DNA of 64,000 nucleotides from Erinaceus europaeus (lineage: Eukaryota > Chordata > Mammalia > Eulipotyphla > Erinaceidae), in NCBI RefSeq assembly GCF_950295315.1, contig NC_080166.1, positions 104,935,693-104,999,692 on the forward strand, in the 5' to 3' direction. A model generated the notes under the pieces. It saw only the letters and a program-made list of their open reading frames with translations, searched no databases and had not been told where the DNA came from. Positions 1-10,685 of this stretch are shown one piece after another (the first letter of the stretch is position 1; the number at the start of each line of letters is the position of its first letter). The position numbers were made by a program, and so were the translations under genes.

Positions 1-690
1 CAGAAAATCAAAGAAAATATGGGATAGAGAGGTAGCAAGAATTTAAGAACAAAATGAATCCTCTTACCCTAAAAAAAATAATAATAAAGCAAAACACACA
101 TGAAGAAAAACAGCAGCTCTAGTTTGTGAGATACAATACAAGGATGCCTAGAAGATAATGTTCAGTGTCAGAAAGGATAATTTCATTAAGCATAGTGGAT
201 CTAGAAACAAATTTTGATCTGAGGAGTAAATGGTTAATAAGTAACTTTGGAAAAAATAGTAAAAAGTCAGACCATATTTGGGAGGGACATAGGTTTGTGT
301 GAGAAATTTCTTCAATTTCTATTTTTCTTAACTGTTCCATTTTATGATCAATAATGGACAAGTTATTCCTATCTGTCTTAGCTATTTAGAAAGTCACATT
401 AGAAATTACTATGAATTTTATATTCAACTTATTGCTAATAAATTGCCTATCTCTTTCCTGATATGCATTCTCAAAGAATCCTATCGTGTCTGCTATTCTG
501 AAACCAGACAGATAATGATGCATTATAATTTTATCAAGGATCTTATTAAGTATTCTGTGATACATATGACTAGATAAATATGTACAGAGAAGAAGAGAGT
601 GTGTGTGGGTATAGTGCTTCCTTTATACATTATATATTGATGAGAAGTTATTTCCATATCTTGGTCACTGTGATCGATACTTCAATGATC
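1..690. other. AT-rich sequence, no gene recognised
   Basis: Two short opposed reading frames (119-361 minus, 344-577 plus) have no recognisable domain and ordinary AT-rich composition. I see no repeat head, promoter or RNA gene here. Confidence 0.5.
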
Positions 691-800
691 TTAGAGTTTC
701 ATTTTTTTTTTCACGCTAGTGTCTAGATATTCTTCGGGTGAATACCTAGTTATAAGACTGTGGGATCTTACTCCATTGTTTTAGTCAGGAAAGTAGATAA
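691..800 (-). mobile_element. Possible old L1 3' fragment
   Basis: The stretch reading TCTTCGGGTGAATACC and then GTGGGATCTTA resembles the reverse complement of the L1 ORF2 C-terminal region (the part coding 'LLGLYPK'-type sequence). It is heavily diverged and short, so this is a weak call. 801-1092 shows nothing recognisable. Confidence 0.35.
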
Positions 801-1102
801 AATGTCATAGGATGCTGGCTAAATCTGAATGAGAAGAAAATGGAGAAAGTTTTACTTGATGAAGATTTTTTTCATTTATAAAAGAAAATGAGCATACAAA
901 GGGGAAAATAAAAAGTATATTCTTCTAAGCATTGAATAAAGCAGTATGTAATACAGCTCTGAGTGAAAATTCAGACTTTTGGTGTTAACACTATTTCAAC
1001 AACTAAAATAAATTAAAAAAAAGAATAACTGGACAAGTTTATTTTCTAGTAGACTACTTACTGATTTTAGAGGAACTTATCTGACTCCACTTGAAAGTAA
1101 AA

Positions 1103-1340
1103 ACTGGGAGTCGGACAGTAGCGCAGCAGGTTAAGCACATGTGGCACAAAGCACAAGGACCTGTCAGGATCCTGGTTCAAGCCCCCGGCTCCCCACCTGC
1201 AGGGGTGTTGCTTCACAGGTGCTGAAGCAGGTCTGCAGGTGTCACTCTGTCTCTCTTCCTCTCTATCTCCCCCTTCTCTATCAATTTATTTCGGTCTCTA
1301 TCCAATAATAAATAAATAAAGTTTTTTTTTTAAAAAAAAA
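1103..1340 (+). mobile_element. SINE-A copy with target duplication
   Basis: The tRNA-derived head (GTAGCGCAGCAGGTTAAGC, then a B-box-like GGTTCAAGCCC) is followed by the GCAGGTCTGCAGGTGTC core and a CT-rich region ending in an A-rich tail. GAAAGTAAAA at 1093-1102 and 1341-1350 is a 10-bp target-site duplication, as expected for insertion by L1 machinery. Confidence 0.92.
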
Positions 1341-1504
1341 GAAAGTAAAACCAAATGCAGAGCTTTTGACAGTCACTCAAAATGGAAACTATGAGGTGGA
1401 AAATTCTGGCTGGAAGCAAAGAGACGGAAGGATGTTTTCTGCAATCTCAGTGCTTGAAACTTGCCACAAGTACACGATGAGCATCTCATCTCCCCCAACC
1501 AGTC

Positions 1505-3863
1505 CCTGGGTACCCATACTTCTTAAGCTTTTCCATAAGATTGAAGAAACAGGAATACTCCCTTCCACCTTCTATGAAGCCAACATCACCCTGATACCAA
1601 AAGCTGATAGGGACAGAACAAAAAAGGAAAACTACAAACCAATATCTCTGATGAACATAGATGCCAAAATATTAAACAAGATCTTGGCCAACCGGATACA
1701 GCAACATATCAAAAAGATTGTTCATCACGACCAAGTGGGATTCATCCCAGGAATGCAAGGCTGGTTCAACATCCGTAAGTCAAGCAATGTCATTCACCAC
1801 ATCAATAAAAGCAAAGCCAAAAACCACATGATTATCTCAATATATGCAGAGAAAGCCTTTGCCAAAATCCAACACCCATTCATGCTCAAAACTCTACAAA
1901 AATGGGAATAGATGGGAAATTCCTCATGATAGTGGAGTCTATATATAGCAAACCTACAGCTAACATCATACTCAATGGACAGACGCTGAAAGCATTCCCC
2001 CTCAGATCGGGGACTAGACAGGGCTGTCCACTGTCACCGTTACTCTTCAACATACTATTGGAAGTTCTTGACATAGCAATCAGGCAACAGAAAGAAATCA
2101 AAGGAATACAGATTGGAAGGGAAGAAGTCAAGCTCTCACTATTTGCAGATGATATGATAGTATACATAGAAAAACCTAAAGAATCCAGCAGAAAACTACT
2201 GGAAGTTATTAGTCAATATAGCAAGGTATCAAGGAACAAAATCAATGTACAAAAATCAGTGGCATTTCTTTATGCAAACACTAAATCTGAAGAAAAAGAC
2301 ATCCAGAAAGCACTCCCATTTACTGTTTCAGCAAAATCAATCAAATACCTAGGAATAAAGTTGACCAAAGAAGTGAAAGACTTGTATGCTGAAAACTATG
2401 AGTCACTACTCAAGTAAATAGAAACTGATACCAAGAAATGGAAAGATATCCCATGCTCATGGATTGGAAGAATAAATATCATCAAAATAAATATTCTCCC
2501 CAGAGCCATATACAAATTTAATGCAATACCCATCAAAATTCCACCAAGCTTCTTTAAGAGAATAGAACAAACACTACAATCATTTATCTGGAACCGGAAA
2601 ACAACTAGAATTGCCAAAACCATCTTGAGGAAAAGAAACAGAAATGGAGGTATCACAGTCCCAGAACTTACACTATATTATAAAGCCATCATCATCAAAA
2701 CAGCATGGTACTGGAACAAAAATAGGCACACAGACCAGTGGAACAGAATTGAAAGCCCAGAAATAAATCCCCACACCTATGGACATCTAATCTTTGATAA
2801 GGGGCCCCAAAGGATTAAATGGAAGAAGAAGGCTCTCTTCAATAAATGGTGCTGGGAAAACTGGGTTGTAACATGCAGAAGAATGAAAGTGAATCACTTT
2901 ATCTCACCAGAAACAAAAATCAACTCCAAATGGATCAACGACATGGATGTCAGACCAGAAACAATCAAATACTTCGAGGAAAACTTTGATAAAACAGTTT
3001 CTCATCTACACCTCAAGGACATCTTTGATGAATCAAACCCAATTGCAAGGAAGACTAAAGCAGAAACAAACCAATGGGACTACATCAAATTGAAAAGCTT
3101 CTGCACATCCAAAGAAACTATTAAACAAACAAAGAGACCCCTCACAGAATGGGAGAAGAACTTCACATGCCAGACATCAGACAAGAAACTAATCACCAAA
3201 ATATATAAAGAGCTCAGCAAACTTAGCACCAAAAAAGCAAATGACCCCATCCAAAAATGGGCAGAGGATATGAACAAAACATTCACCTCAGAGGAGATCC
3301 AAAAGGCTAACAAACACATGAAAAACTGCACTAGGTCACTGACTGTCAGAGAAATGCAAATTAAGACAACTCTAAGATACCACCTCACTCCTGTAAGAAT
3401 GGCATACATCAAAAAGGACAGCAGCAACAAATGCTGGAGAGGATTTGGGGATAGAGGAAGCCTTTTACATTGCTGGTGGGAATGTAAATTGGTCCAGCCT
3501 CTGTGGAGAGCAGTCTGGAAAACTCTCACAAGGCTAGACATGGACCTTATATATGATCCAGTAATTCCTCTCCTGGGATTATACCCCAAGGACTCCATAA
3601 TACCCAACCAAAAAGAGGTGTATAGTCCTATGTTCATAGCAGCACAATTTATAATAGCTAAAACCTGGAAGCAACCCAGGTGCCCAACACCAGATGAGTG
3701 GCTAAGAAAGCTGTGGTATATATACACAGTGGAATACTATGCAGCTATCAAGAACAATGAACCCACCTTCTCTGACCCATCTTGGACAGAGCTAGAAGGA
3801 ATTATGTTAAGTCAGAAAGATAAAGATGAGTATGGGATGATCCCACTCATCAACAGAAGTTGA
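1505..3863 (+). pseudogene. L1 ORF2 remnant (reverse transcriptase, C-terminal domain), broken
   Basis: L1 ORF2p reverse-transcribes L1 RNA at the nicked target site. This copy retains palm motifs: a [17 protein letters not shown] block near 2030-2080 and the catalytic FADD at 2142-2153, followed by thumb, connection and Cys-rich C-terminal sequence ending DEYGMIPLINRS. It is disabled by loss of one A in the A-run near 1898-1902, which shifts the frame, and by an in-frame TAA at 2415-2417. The rest, up to 3863, is open. Few lesions suggest moderate age. The segment upstream of 1505 in the same frame (from 1366) is not L1-like and is probably chance reading frame. Confidence 0.88.
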
Positions 3864-4070
3864 GAAAGAAGATTTGAAAGGGAAACTAAAAGCAGGACCT
3901 GACCAAATTGTAAGTAGGGCATCAAAGTAAAAGCCCTGTGGTGAGGGGTAGACATGCAGCTTCCTGGGGCAGTGGGGGGTAGGAGTAGGTGGGTGGGATG
4001 GGTCACAGTCTTTCGGTGGTGGGAATGGTATTTATGTACACTCCTAGTAAAATGAAGTCATATAAATCAC
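1505..4070 (+). mobile_element. 5'-truncated L1 (ORF2 3' half plus 3' UTR)
   Basis: L1 homology starts near 1505, inside the reverse transcriptase region of ORF2, and runs through the ORF2 stop at 3863 into a roughly 200-bp 3' UTR containing GGTGGTGGGAATGG. The endonuclease, ORF1 and 5' UTR are absent, which is the usual 5' truncation. No clear poly(A) tail or target duplication is visible at the 3' side, so the right boundary is approximate. Its 3' UTR differs from that of the L1s at 14.2 and 42.4 kb, so it belongs to another subfamily. Confidence 0.9.
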
Positions 4071-4159
4071 TAGTTAATTAATATAAGACGGGGAAAATTA
4101 ATTGTATGTCTTGAAGTTTTTTAAAACAAAGTCTTAGTCTTTTTAATACATAGGCTGTG

Positions 4160-5010
4160 CATTTGATATGCGGACTCTCTGAAAAGCCTAGACCAAGTAG
4201 ATCAGAAGCAACCAATAGCACAGCTATATACAAGATACTGGATATTGTACAGCAAACCGTAACATAAGAACTTTTCAAAGTTAACCCAATTACCAAATAA
4301 TGTGATGATAACTATCGATTGTCTTTTGGAACCCTAAGACAGCAGGAACCTCACATCTCCACTATAGAGCCTCTACTTCCCCCAGTCCTGGAACCCTTGG
4401 ACAGGGCCCACTTTCCATATTCCTCTCCCAATCCATATCAAATAATGTTGCATCTGCCGATCGCAACCTAACCAACACAACGATTGCCACGTCAACATGT
4501 CAACATGCTTCACTTCAGACTGTCCAGAGACTTCATGTGTGGAGTGACAACCCTTCAGCTTCATTACTCGGGTGAGACCTTTCCTTTCATAGTATACTCT
4601 AATTCCATCTTAGGTGGTTCACTTTCTAACAAAGTCCCAAAACCTAGATATACACCAGTTTCTGTGAGAAAGAGCATATGTTCACACGTATCCATAAACT
4701 ACTGCAAAATATATACCTGAAAGCAGAAGTACACTAGAGTTTACACTGAGTACCCCCCTAACACTTCCTCTCCACTATTCCAAGCTTTGGGTCCATGATT
4801 GCTCAACAATTTGTTTGGCTTGTATGTTAACTCTCTTTTCAGTCACCAGGTTCCAAATGTCATCAGGATGCTGGCCAGGCTTACCTGGACTGAAGACCCC
4901 ACCAATGTGTCCTGGAGCTCCGCTTCCCCAGAGACCCACTCTACTAGCGAAAGAGAGAGGCAGACTGGGAGTATGGACCGACCAGTCAACGTCCATGTTC
5001 AGCTTCAGGA
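4160..5010 (+). mobile_element. P-repeat copy 1 (unidentified ~1 kb retroposon)
   Basis: The sequence from TTTGATATGCGGACTCTCT to about 5005 matches the copy at 47203-48280 along most of its length. Shared blocks include CAGCAGGAACCTCACAT, CTTCAGCTTCAT and CCAATGTGTCCTGGAGCTC. It loses similarity near 5005, so it lacks the family's usual 3' end. Translated frames here (4484-4720, 4799-5056) have no recognised domain and occur only within the repeat, so I treat them as non-coding. It could be a non-autonomous L1-driven element or part of a longer unidentified element. Confidence 0.7.
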
Positions 5011-5484
5011 AAATAAAAATGTCACCTCCAAAAATATGGAACTAGAAAAAGACTAAGGTCATAGGAGAGGTTGAGGAGGTAAAATAAAGATTATCTTTAA
5101 GACAAAAAAAAATTTAAAAAATAATCTAGCAAGGATCTCATCTCTTGGGATGGAAAAAACATTTTATTTATATCTTTTTAAATTAGGTGCCTTGTTAGTT
5201 GACCCTGCTTTCTAAAAAATAATGAGAAGTAACTGGCAAGAGATTATCTCTCCTAAATTTAAGACTGGTAAAAGAAAATGAAAAAAAAAAAATATATATA
5301 TATAAGTAAGGATAGTTCACTGCCATTGTGATATTTGGCCTTATAATATTTGGGATCTCTCCTTAAAAAGTTAACTTCTTTTTCTGTTTGTCACTTGATG
5401 CACTGCTTGTGACATTACAGAGATGGCTCAGCTGTGCAACTGACATCTTATGTAGACTATGAATTAATATAGTTTGAGGTTTTG
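5011..5484. other. Unassigned AT-rich sequence
   Basis: It includes an A-run followed by (TA)n at about 5281-5304. No gene or recognised repeat is seen. Confidence 0.5.
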
Positions 5485-5629
5485 ATATGCGGACTCTCTC
5501 AAAAGCCTAGACCAAGTAGATCAGAAGCAACCAATAGCACAGCTATATACAAGATACTGGATATTGTACAGCAAACCCTAACATAAGAACTTTTCAAAGT
5601 TAACCCAATTACCAAATAATGTGATGATA
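5481..5629 (+). repeat. Second copy of the first ~146 bp of P-repeat
   Basis: GATATGCGGACTCTCT through AATAATGTGATGATA repeats 4163-4311 almost exactly, in direct orientation about 1.32 kb away. Both copies start at the same base, which marks either the true 5' end of the element or a duplication breakpoint. Confidence 0.85.
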
Positions 5630-6960
5630 TATGGAGTATGAAATACTCCATTTTGGCCCAGTTTCCCCCCACCATTTCTAGTAACACTAATTTATTCTTG
5701 TTATTATTAATGTAATAACTTTTTGTGAGGTAAATATATATGCTTATTTTTGTCTAATAAAATCCTGTTGCGATATCTTTCATTCATGAATAGATTTTCC
5801 AGAGGTAACTGTACTCAAATACAACATGATGGGTTTCTAGAAATTTTTCATCCTCTAACTCAGTTATAATTAGTTTAAAGATTTTAATTGTTAAAATTCT
5901 GTTTTGATATACATTAGTTACTAGTCTTTTTCTGTTATCTAGATCAAAAGGTAATATGAACTTCCCAAAAGGTTAAAAACTTTTATATATTAAACAAATG
6001 CAAAGAAATCTGCAAATACTATCAAGTGAAATAAACAAGTAAAAGATTAAATTCTAAATGGTCATATACAACTTATTTTGTTAGGATTTATCTCCTACCT
6101 ATATTGACTAGACATTAATTTACTCGAATATAGATGGTATTTCTTATTATCCTGCCTCATATATTTACCAAAAGGTAGGTGGTAAACTATTGGTTTATAT
6201 GCAATAAAATCAAGTGAAACCAGTTTTAGTGTCAATGTTTTTGTGAAATAGATCATATAAACTTGATGAGCAAATCCAAGAATAAACTAATTTTATAGCC
6301 CCTCCCCCCAAAATGCACATAGTTCCATTTTAAATGGTGCTAAATCAATAATTCATATCTTCTTTAAAATAGAAAATGACTTCTCAAATTCTAAATTTAT
6401 ACTAAAAAAGTAGCAATGGATGAACAGAAAAACTTATTACAACTGCTGTGGAGAAAATCCAACAGATCTTAAAGTTGGAGAAATTCCTAGACAAGCTCCA
6501 CCTAGGCTTCAAAGTAGTTATTCACTTTTTTCCATCCAGTGTGAAATCAGGCACCAATGGAAAGCAAAATAACATTCTGTTGTTTTACTGATATATAATC
6601 TACTATTTTTTAAAGTAACTTAAATTTGAGGGAAAAACTGGTTTTCCTCAACCAAATTTTTTTTGAACAATGTTTGAAAATTCATTGATTTACTATAACT
6701 TACTCCACAAACTATAGTGTCATTTTTGATAAACATAATGTCTTTTTCATATGGATATTTAAGGAAAATCAGGTCTACTTTAAAAAGATAACATGATAGC
6801 ATATGCAATAAATAAACATACTATCAACTAAAAGTTCATATTTGTAATTGATTTTTAAAATACTAACACTAAGTTTCACTGTCATGATCATTGTAACAAT
6901 AGGTGTTTGTGCCAATTTAAGCAGGAATGTTCTTTAAAATATGAAGTTCAAGTCTGGAAA
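5630..6960. other. AT-rich sequence, no gene recognised
   Basis: There is no repeat head, conserved coding segment or RNA gene that I can identify. The minus-strand frame at 6620-6808 has no recognisable domain. Confidence 0.5.
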
Positions 6961-6972
6961 AGAAAACTAGAT

Positions 6973-7311
6973 CGGGGAGTCGGGCTGTAGCGCAGTGAGT
7001 TAAGCGCAGGTGGCGCAAAGCACAAGGACAGGCATAAGGATCCCGGTTGGAGCCCCGGCTCCCCACCTGCAGGGGAGTCGCTTCACAGGCGGTGAAGCGG
7101 TGAAGCGGTGAAGCGGTGAAGCAGGTCAGCAGGTGTCTATCTTTCTCTCCTCTTCTCTGTCTTCCCCTCCTCTTTCCAATTCTCTCTGTCCTATCCAACA
7201 ACCACAACAACAATAATAACTACAACAACAACAACAAAAAAAAACAGCAAGGGCAACAAAAGGGGATAAATAAAATAAAATAAATATTTAAAAAAAATTT
7301 TTAAAAAAGAA
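6973..7311 (+). mobile_element. SINE-A with expanded 8-bp motif
   Basis: It has a full head (GGGAGTCGGGCTGTAGCGCAG), B-box-like region, CT-rich core and CAACAA/AATAA tail. Near 7090-7125 the unit GGTGAAGC is repeated four times where other copies have it once. AAAACTAGAT flanks both ends (about 6963-6972 and 7312-7322), a target duplication. Confidence 0.92.
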
Positions 7312-7436
7312 AAAAACTAGATTGAATCAAACCAATCTATATTGAAAGATTTTCTCTGAAAATACAAAATACTTATAAAGGTTGACTGGACCTTAATCTT
7401 CTTTGTCATCATAACCTTTAGAAAACATCAAAATAG

Positions 7437-7830
7437 GGGGCTGGATGGTGGCTCAGAGGGTTAAGCATGTGCACATGTCACGAAGCACAAGGACTAGTGT
7501 AAGGGTTCTGGTTCAATCCCTGGCTCCCCACCTGCAAGATGGTCACTTCACAGGTGGTGAAGCATGTCTGCAGTTGTCTAACTTTCTCTCCTCCTCTCTG
7601 TCTTCCCCTCCTCTCTCCATTTCTCTCTGTCCTACCCAACAATAAGGACAGCAATAACAACAACAATAACAACAATAACAAGAAACAACAAGAGCAAAAA
7701 AAAAAAGGGAAAAAAATAGCCTCCAAGAGCAGTGGATTCATAGTGCAGGCACCAACTCCCAGTTATAACCCTGGAGGCAAAAATAAAATAAAATAAAATG
7801 AAATAAAATATGGTAAAATAAATTAAAATA
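7437..7830 (+). mobile_element. SINE-A with 3' extension
   Basis: The head is diverged (GGTGGCTCAGAGGGTTAAGC). The core is followed by the extension from GCCTCCAAG (7719) to CCCTGGAGGC (7769-7778), then an (AAAAT)n-type tail. The Asn-rich and CT-rich frames here are translated SINE, not genes. Confidence 0.88.
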
Positions 7831-8461
7831 ACCTGCTGTGCTACCTCCCTATCCCCTATATTCCTAATGTTTATATGAAAATATTTATCTATTAATGTAC
7901 TACTACCAATTTGTTCAATCTACAGATTTCATGATTAAGTTGATGTGATATTGGAAGTTAAAACTTATACTGTATATCTAATTATCCTTTTAAAAAACAT
8001 AATGCAAGGGATTCTTCATAAAACATACTGAGATACAATGTTTTTAATAGGCACTCTAAAAAGTGCAAAATACAGTGAAATATTTTGATTGACTCCCAAA
8101 ATTTACACATACAGAAATAAGGATTTAATCTGAATACTGGATTATAAAATAATGCATAACAGCTGACAGTCAAAGAAAAAAAATTAAGGGATTTAATGCC
8201 CACAGAAGAAAAAATACTCTTTTTCAGATAGAGAAGCACTGTCAGAAAGAGGGGAAGATAACAAGCACAAAAGCCTTATTCAGTGCAGTGCATGCAAAGC
8301 TCTAACCTAAACTGAGTGCGTGGCAAAGCAGCATACTATCCACGTGAGCTAATATGCCATCTAAGGTTCCAGGTTTAATCATAGCACCACATAATCATCA
8401 AATTGTTATTACATCCTTGGCACCCCCCCAACCCCATTATAAAATAATTCTTTAAAAATAG
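7831..8461. other. Unassigned sequence
   Basis: It is AT-rich. Around 8255-8450 there are faint similarities to an old minus-strand SINE (CATGCAAAGCTCTAACC, CACGTGAGCTAATATGCC) that I cannot delimit. No gene is recognised. Confidence 0.4.
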
Positions 8462-8596
8462 ACTAATGGAGCTAGGGCAGTGGCAACACCTAGTTGAGTA
8501 CACGCATCACCATGTCATACTTAAGTACCTGGGTTCAAGTCCCCGGACTCATCTGCCTGAGGGAAGCTTCATGAGCAGTGAAGCAGTGCTGCAGGA

Positions 8597-8931
8597 TGTC
8601 GCGTCCAGCGCGACGGTGACGGCGAGACAGGAGAAGGGCGTCGGGATTGATTAACAGAACAGCAGAGTCAGTTCATGGAGCAAGCAAGCAAGCCTTTATT
8701 TTTCTCTTGTCCCAGCTACTTATACTGTTTCAGGGCATGGGAATGCGGAACTTGCGGTTGGCTCCGCGGAACTAGCGGTTGGCTCTGCCAGGAAGCGTGG
8801 GCCTCCGAGAGGTCAGGCTGTTTTCAGCAAGCCTCTGTACTTTGTGTACTTCCTCTTGGCCTCCCACAGCAGGCAGCTCTACCTAAAGCCCCAGGACAGG
8901 AGTGTGAGGCCAGGGACCCTTTGTCCTGACA
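8597..8931 (-). mobile_element. Solo LTR of an endogenous retrovirus, class II-like
   Basis: The element is 335 bp. Read on the minus strand it begins TGTCAGG and ends GCGACA, the TG...CA form of an LTR. GCAGGA flanks it on both sides (8591-8596, 8932-8937). A perfect 6-bp duplication is typical of betaretrovirus-like (ERVK) integrations. A TATA-like TATAAG lies at about 8716-8727 and AATAAA at 8695-8700 (minus strand), so U3, R and U5 can be laid out. It has many intact CpGs, unlike its surroundings, suggesting a recent insertion. No internal viral genes remain, consistent with LTR-LTR recombination. The plus-strand frame at 8675-8929 is a shadow. Confidence 0.88.
8695..8727 (-). promoter_or_regulatory. 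LTR TATA-like box and polyadenylation signal
   Basis: On the minus strand, CAGTATAAGTAG (8716-8727) is followed by AATAAA (8695-8700) within about 20 bases. That spacing suggests the short R region of an LTR. Confidence 0.65.
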
Positions 8932-9127
8932 GCAGGAGTCTTTCTCTTTCTGTGTTTCCCTTTCTCCTCTCAATAAATCCCAAATAATCAAGACAATGAT
9001 CTCATTTAAAATGTTACATTTTAATAATGTACTCCTTTTGTAATTCTATGGCACTTCTCTAGTCAGAAAAATTTGTCTCTATGTATCTAGTTTCCAAAAA
9101 TGTCAGTTGTAATTTAAAATAATAATT

Positions 9128-9435
9128 AGTGGGTACTAGGTGGTAGCACATACAGTTGAGTGCACGCTTTATCATGAGCAATGACCAGGGTTTGAGCCCC
9201 TGTTCTCCATTTACAGGAAGGACACCTCAGGAGCAGTGAAGCAGGTAAGCAGATAACTATCTTTCTCTCTATGTATCCCTCTCCATCTCAATTTCTATCT
9301 GTGGTATCAAATAAAACGGAAAAAAAAAAGGGGGTGGAGAGGAATGGCTTCCAGGAGCAAGGGATTAGTAGTGTTGATGCCTTGCCCCAGTGATAACCCT
9401 AGTGACAATTAAAAAATAAATAAAATAAAACAAAA
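9128..9435 (+). mobile_element. SINE-B with the GCCTCCAGG-type 3' extension
   Basis: The SINE-B head (GGTGGTAGCACATACAGTTGAGTGCACG) is followed by an A-run and then the extension (GGCTTCCAGGAGCAAGG to CAGTGATAACCCTAGTG). This is the module normally seen on SINE-A. Confidence 0.82.
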
Positions 9436-9884
9436 AATTAGTAAAAATTATGCTATTAAAAGATAAGTTAAGTATGAATGCATGTACTCTTATACCTGAA
9501 GGAAGTATATGCACATGCACATGAACTGGTGACTGCCCCTACAAAGGGTAGAGGGAACTGTTTATATCGAAGCAGATGCAATTCAACAATTACTACAAAG
9601 AATTACTCATGGTCTCACGTTTGCACCATTTTCAACTTTCACCCAAATTATCTTCTGTCATAAGAAGTTCAGATCTCTCTCAGAGATATTCATTTTGCGA
9701 GTTCTGGTATAACTGTACTTCCTGGAGTCTATGCTTATTCTTTTTCCTAAGTACTTTCCCCTTGTACATATTATAATGGACAAGAACAGAGAGAAACTAA
9801 TAGTGCCTTAAATAAAAGCATTCTCACTTATGTTATACTGAAATTTGATGAAATACTAAAACAATCTAGTAAGAGGTTACTTTA
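9436..9884. other. Unassigned sequence
   Basis: Two overlapping short frames (9478-9663, 9576-9776) have no recognisable domain. No repeat is identified. Confidence 0.45.
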
Positions 9885-10030
9885 GGGCAGGCAAAATAGC
9901 TAACTTGAATAGTGCACTGCTTTGCTATGTGTACCGCCTAGGTTCAAGTCTGTCCTCCACCATAATGAAGGAAACTTGGGGTACTGTGGTCAGTTTCACT
10001 CCCTCTACTATCTTAAAAAAAACAACTAAA
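9885..10030 (+). mobile_element. Old tRNA-type SINE (SINE-C related)
   Basis: GGGCAGGCAAAATAGCTAACTTGAATAG and CCTAGGTTCAAGTCTGTCC resemble tRNA A- and B-box regions, and the segment ends in an A-rich tail. Confidence 0.65.
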
Positions 10031-10057
10031 AGCTTTTTATTTATATTAAAAAAAATT

Positions 10058-10305
10058 TTCAGGGGCAGGTTGGTGGTATGCCTGATTGCACACACATGTT
10101 AGAATTCTCAAGAACCCAGGTTTGAGCCCCCATTCCCACCTGCAAGAGGAAAACTTTGCAAGGGATGAAGCAGTGTGGCCAGTATCTCTCTGGCTCTCTG
10201 CCTTCTCTATCTCTATCACCCTCTTCTCACTCAATCTCTGACTGTCTCTACCCAATCAATAAATGAAAGATAGTAAAATAAAAGTTAAAAAAACACCTTA
10301 ACAAA
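10058..10305 (+). mobile_element. SINE-B copy
   Basis: GGGGCAGGTTGGTGGTATGCCTG, the B-box-like GGTTTGAGCCCC, a CT-rich core and a CAATCAATAAATGAAAG tail are all visible. Confidence 0.82.
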
Positions 10306-10535
10306 AAATTTTTACAAAACATAGAATAAAAAATTAACCTAATATAACATGATATACAAAAAAATCACTGAAAGAACTCAACAAAATCATTTAACTATAA
10401 TCAAAATTTCCATACACTTAAGCCAGGTGCTTCAATGTTTACAGAGGAGGCAAACTATATTTGAATTGAAAATATTGAATCATATTGAAGAAAAAAAAAT
10501 GTCATCACTAGTTCTTCTACCACTTCAAGTAGGGT
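10306..10535. other. Unassigned sequence
   Basis: The A-rich frame at 10349-10546 has no recognisable domain. Confidence 0.4.
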
Positions 10536-10539
10536 TTTT

Positions 10540-10685
10540 CACATAGAAAGACAGACAAAAAGAAAGACACTGTAGAACCAAAGCTTCCTTCAGTTTAGTG
10601 GGACCTGGGCCTTAACTTAGCCCATGGCCACTAAAAAGCAAAGCACTATCCATCCAAATGAGCCATCTTTCCAGTCTTTGAAAAA
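10540..10685 (-). mobile_element. Old SINE fragment
   Basis: The run AGAAAGACAGACAAAAAG, then GACCTGGGCC and CAAAGCACTATCCATCCAAATGAGCC is the reverse-strand signature of the SINE-C group in this window. Confidence 0.55.

Larger units (their letters stand above)
8462..8996 (+). mobile_element. SINE-B split by an LTR
   Basis: The head (GGGCAGTGGCAACACCTAGTTGAGTAC) and core (GAAGCAGTGCTGCAGGA) lie left of 8597. The CT-rich 3' half and CAATAAATCCC tail resume at 8932. The two halves join as in intact SINE-B copies, with the inserted LTR flanked by duplicated GCAGGA. Confidence 0.85.

Noticed and set aside
3080..3727. 215-codon minus-strand frame
   Set aside because: Antisense of L1 ORF2, where the plus strand has clear reverse transcriptase-family sequence. 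No domain on the minus strand.
7539..7796. 85-codon frame rich in Asn and Lys
   Set aside because: It is the CAACAA/AATAA tail of a SINE-A read in one frame.
8675..8929. 84-codon Cys/Trp-rich frame
   Set aside because: It lies entirely inside a solo LTR and runs against the LTR orientation. There are no homologous protein features.
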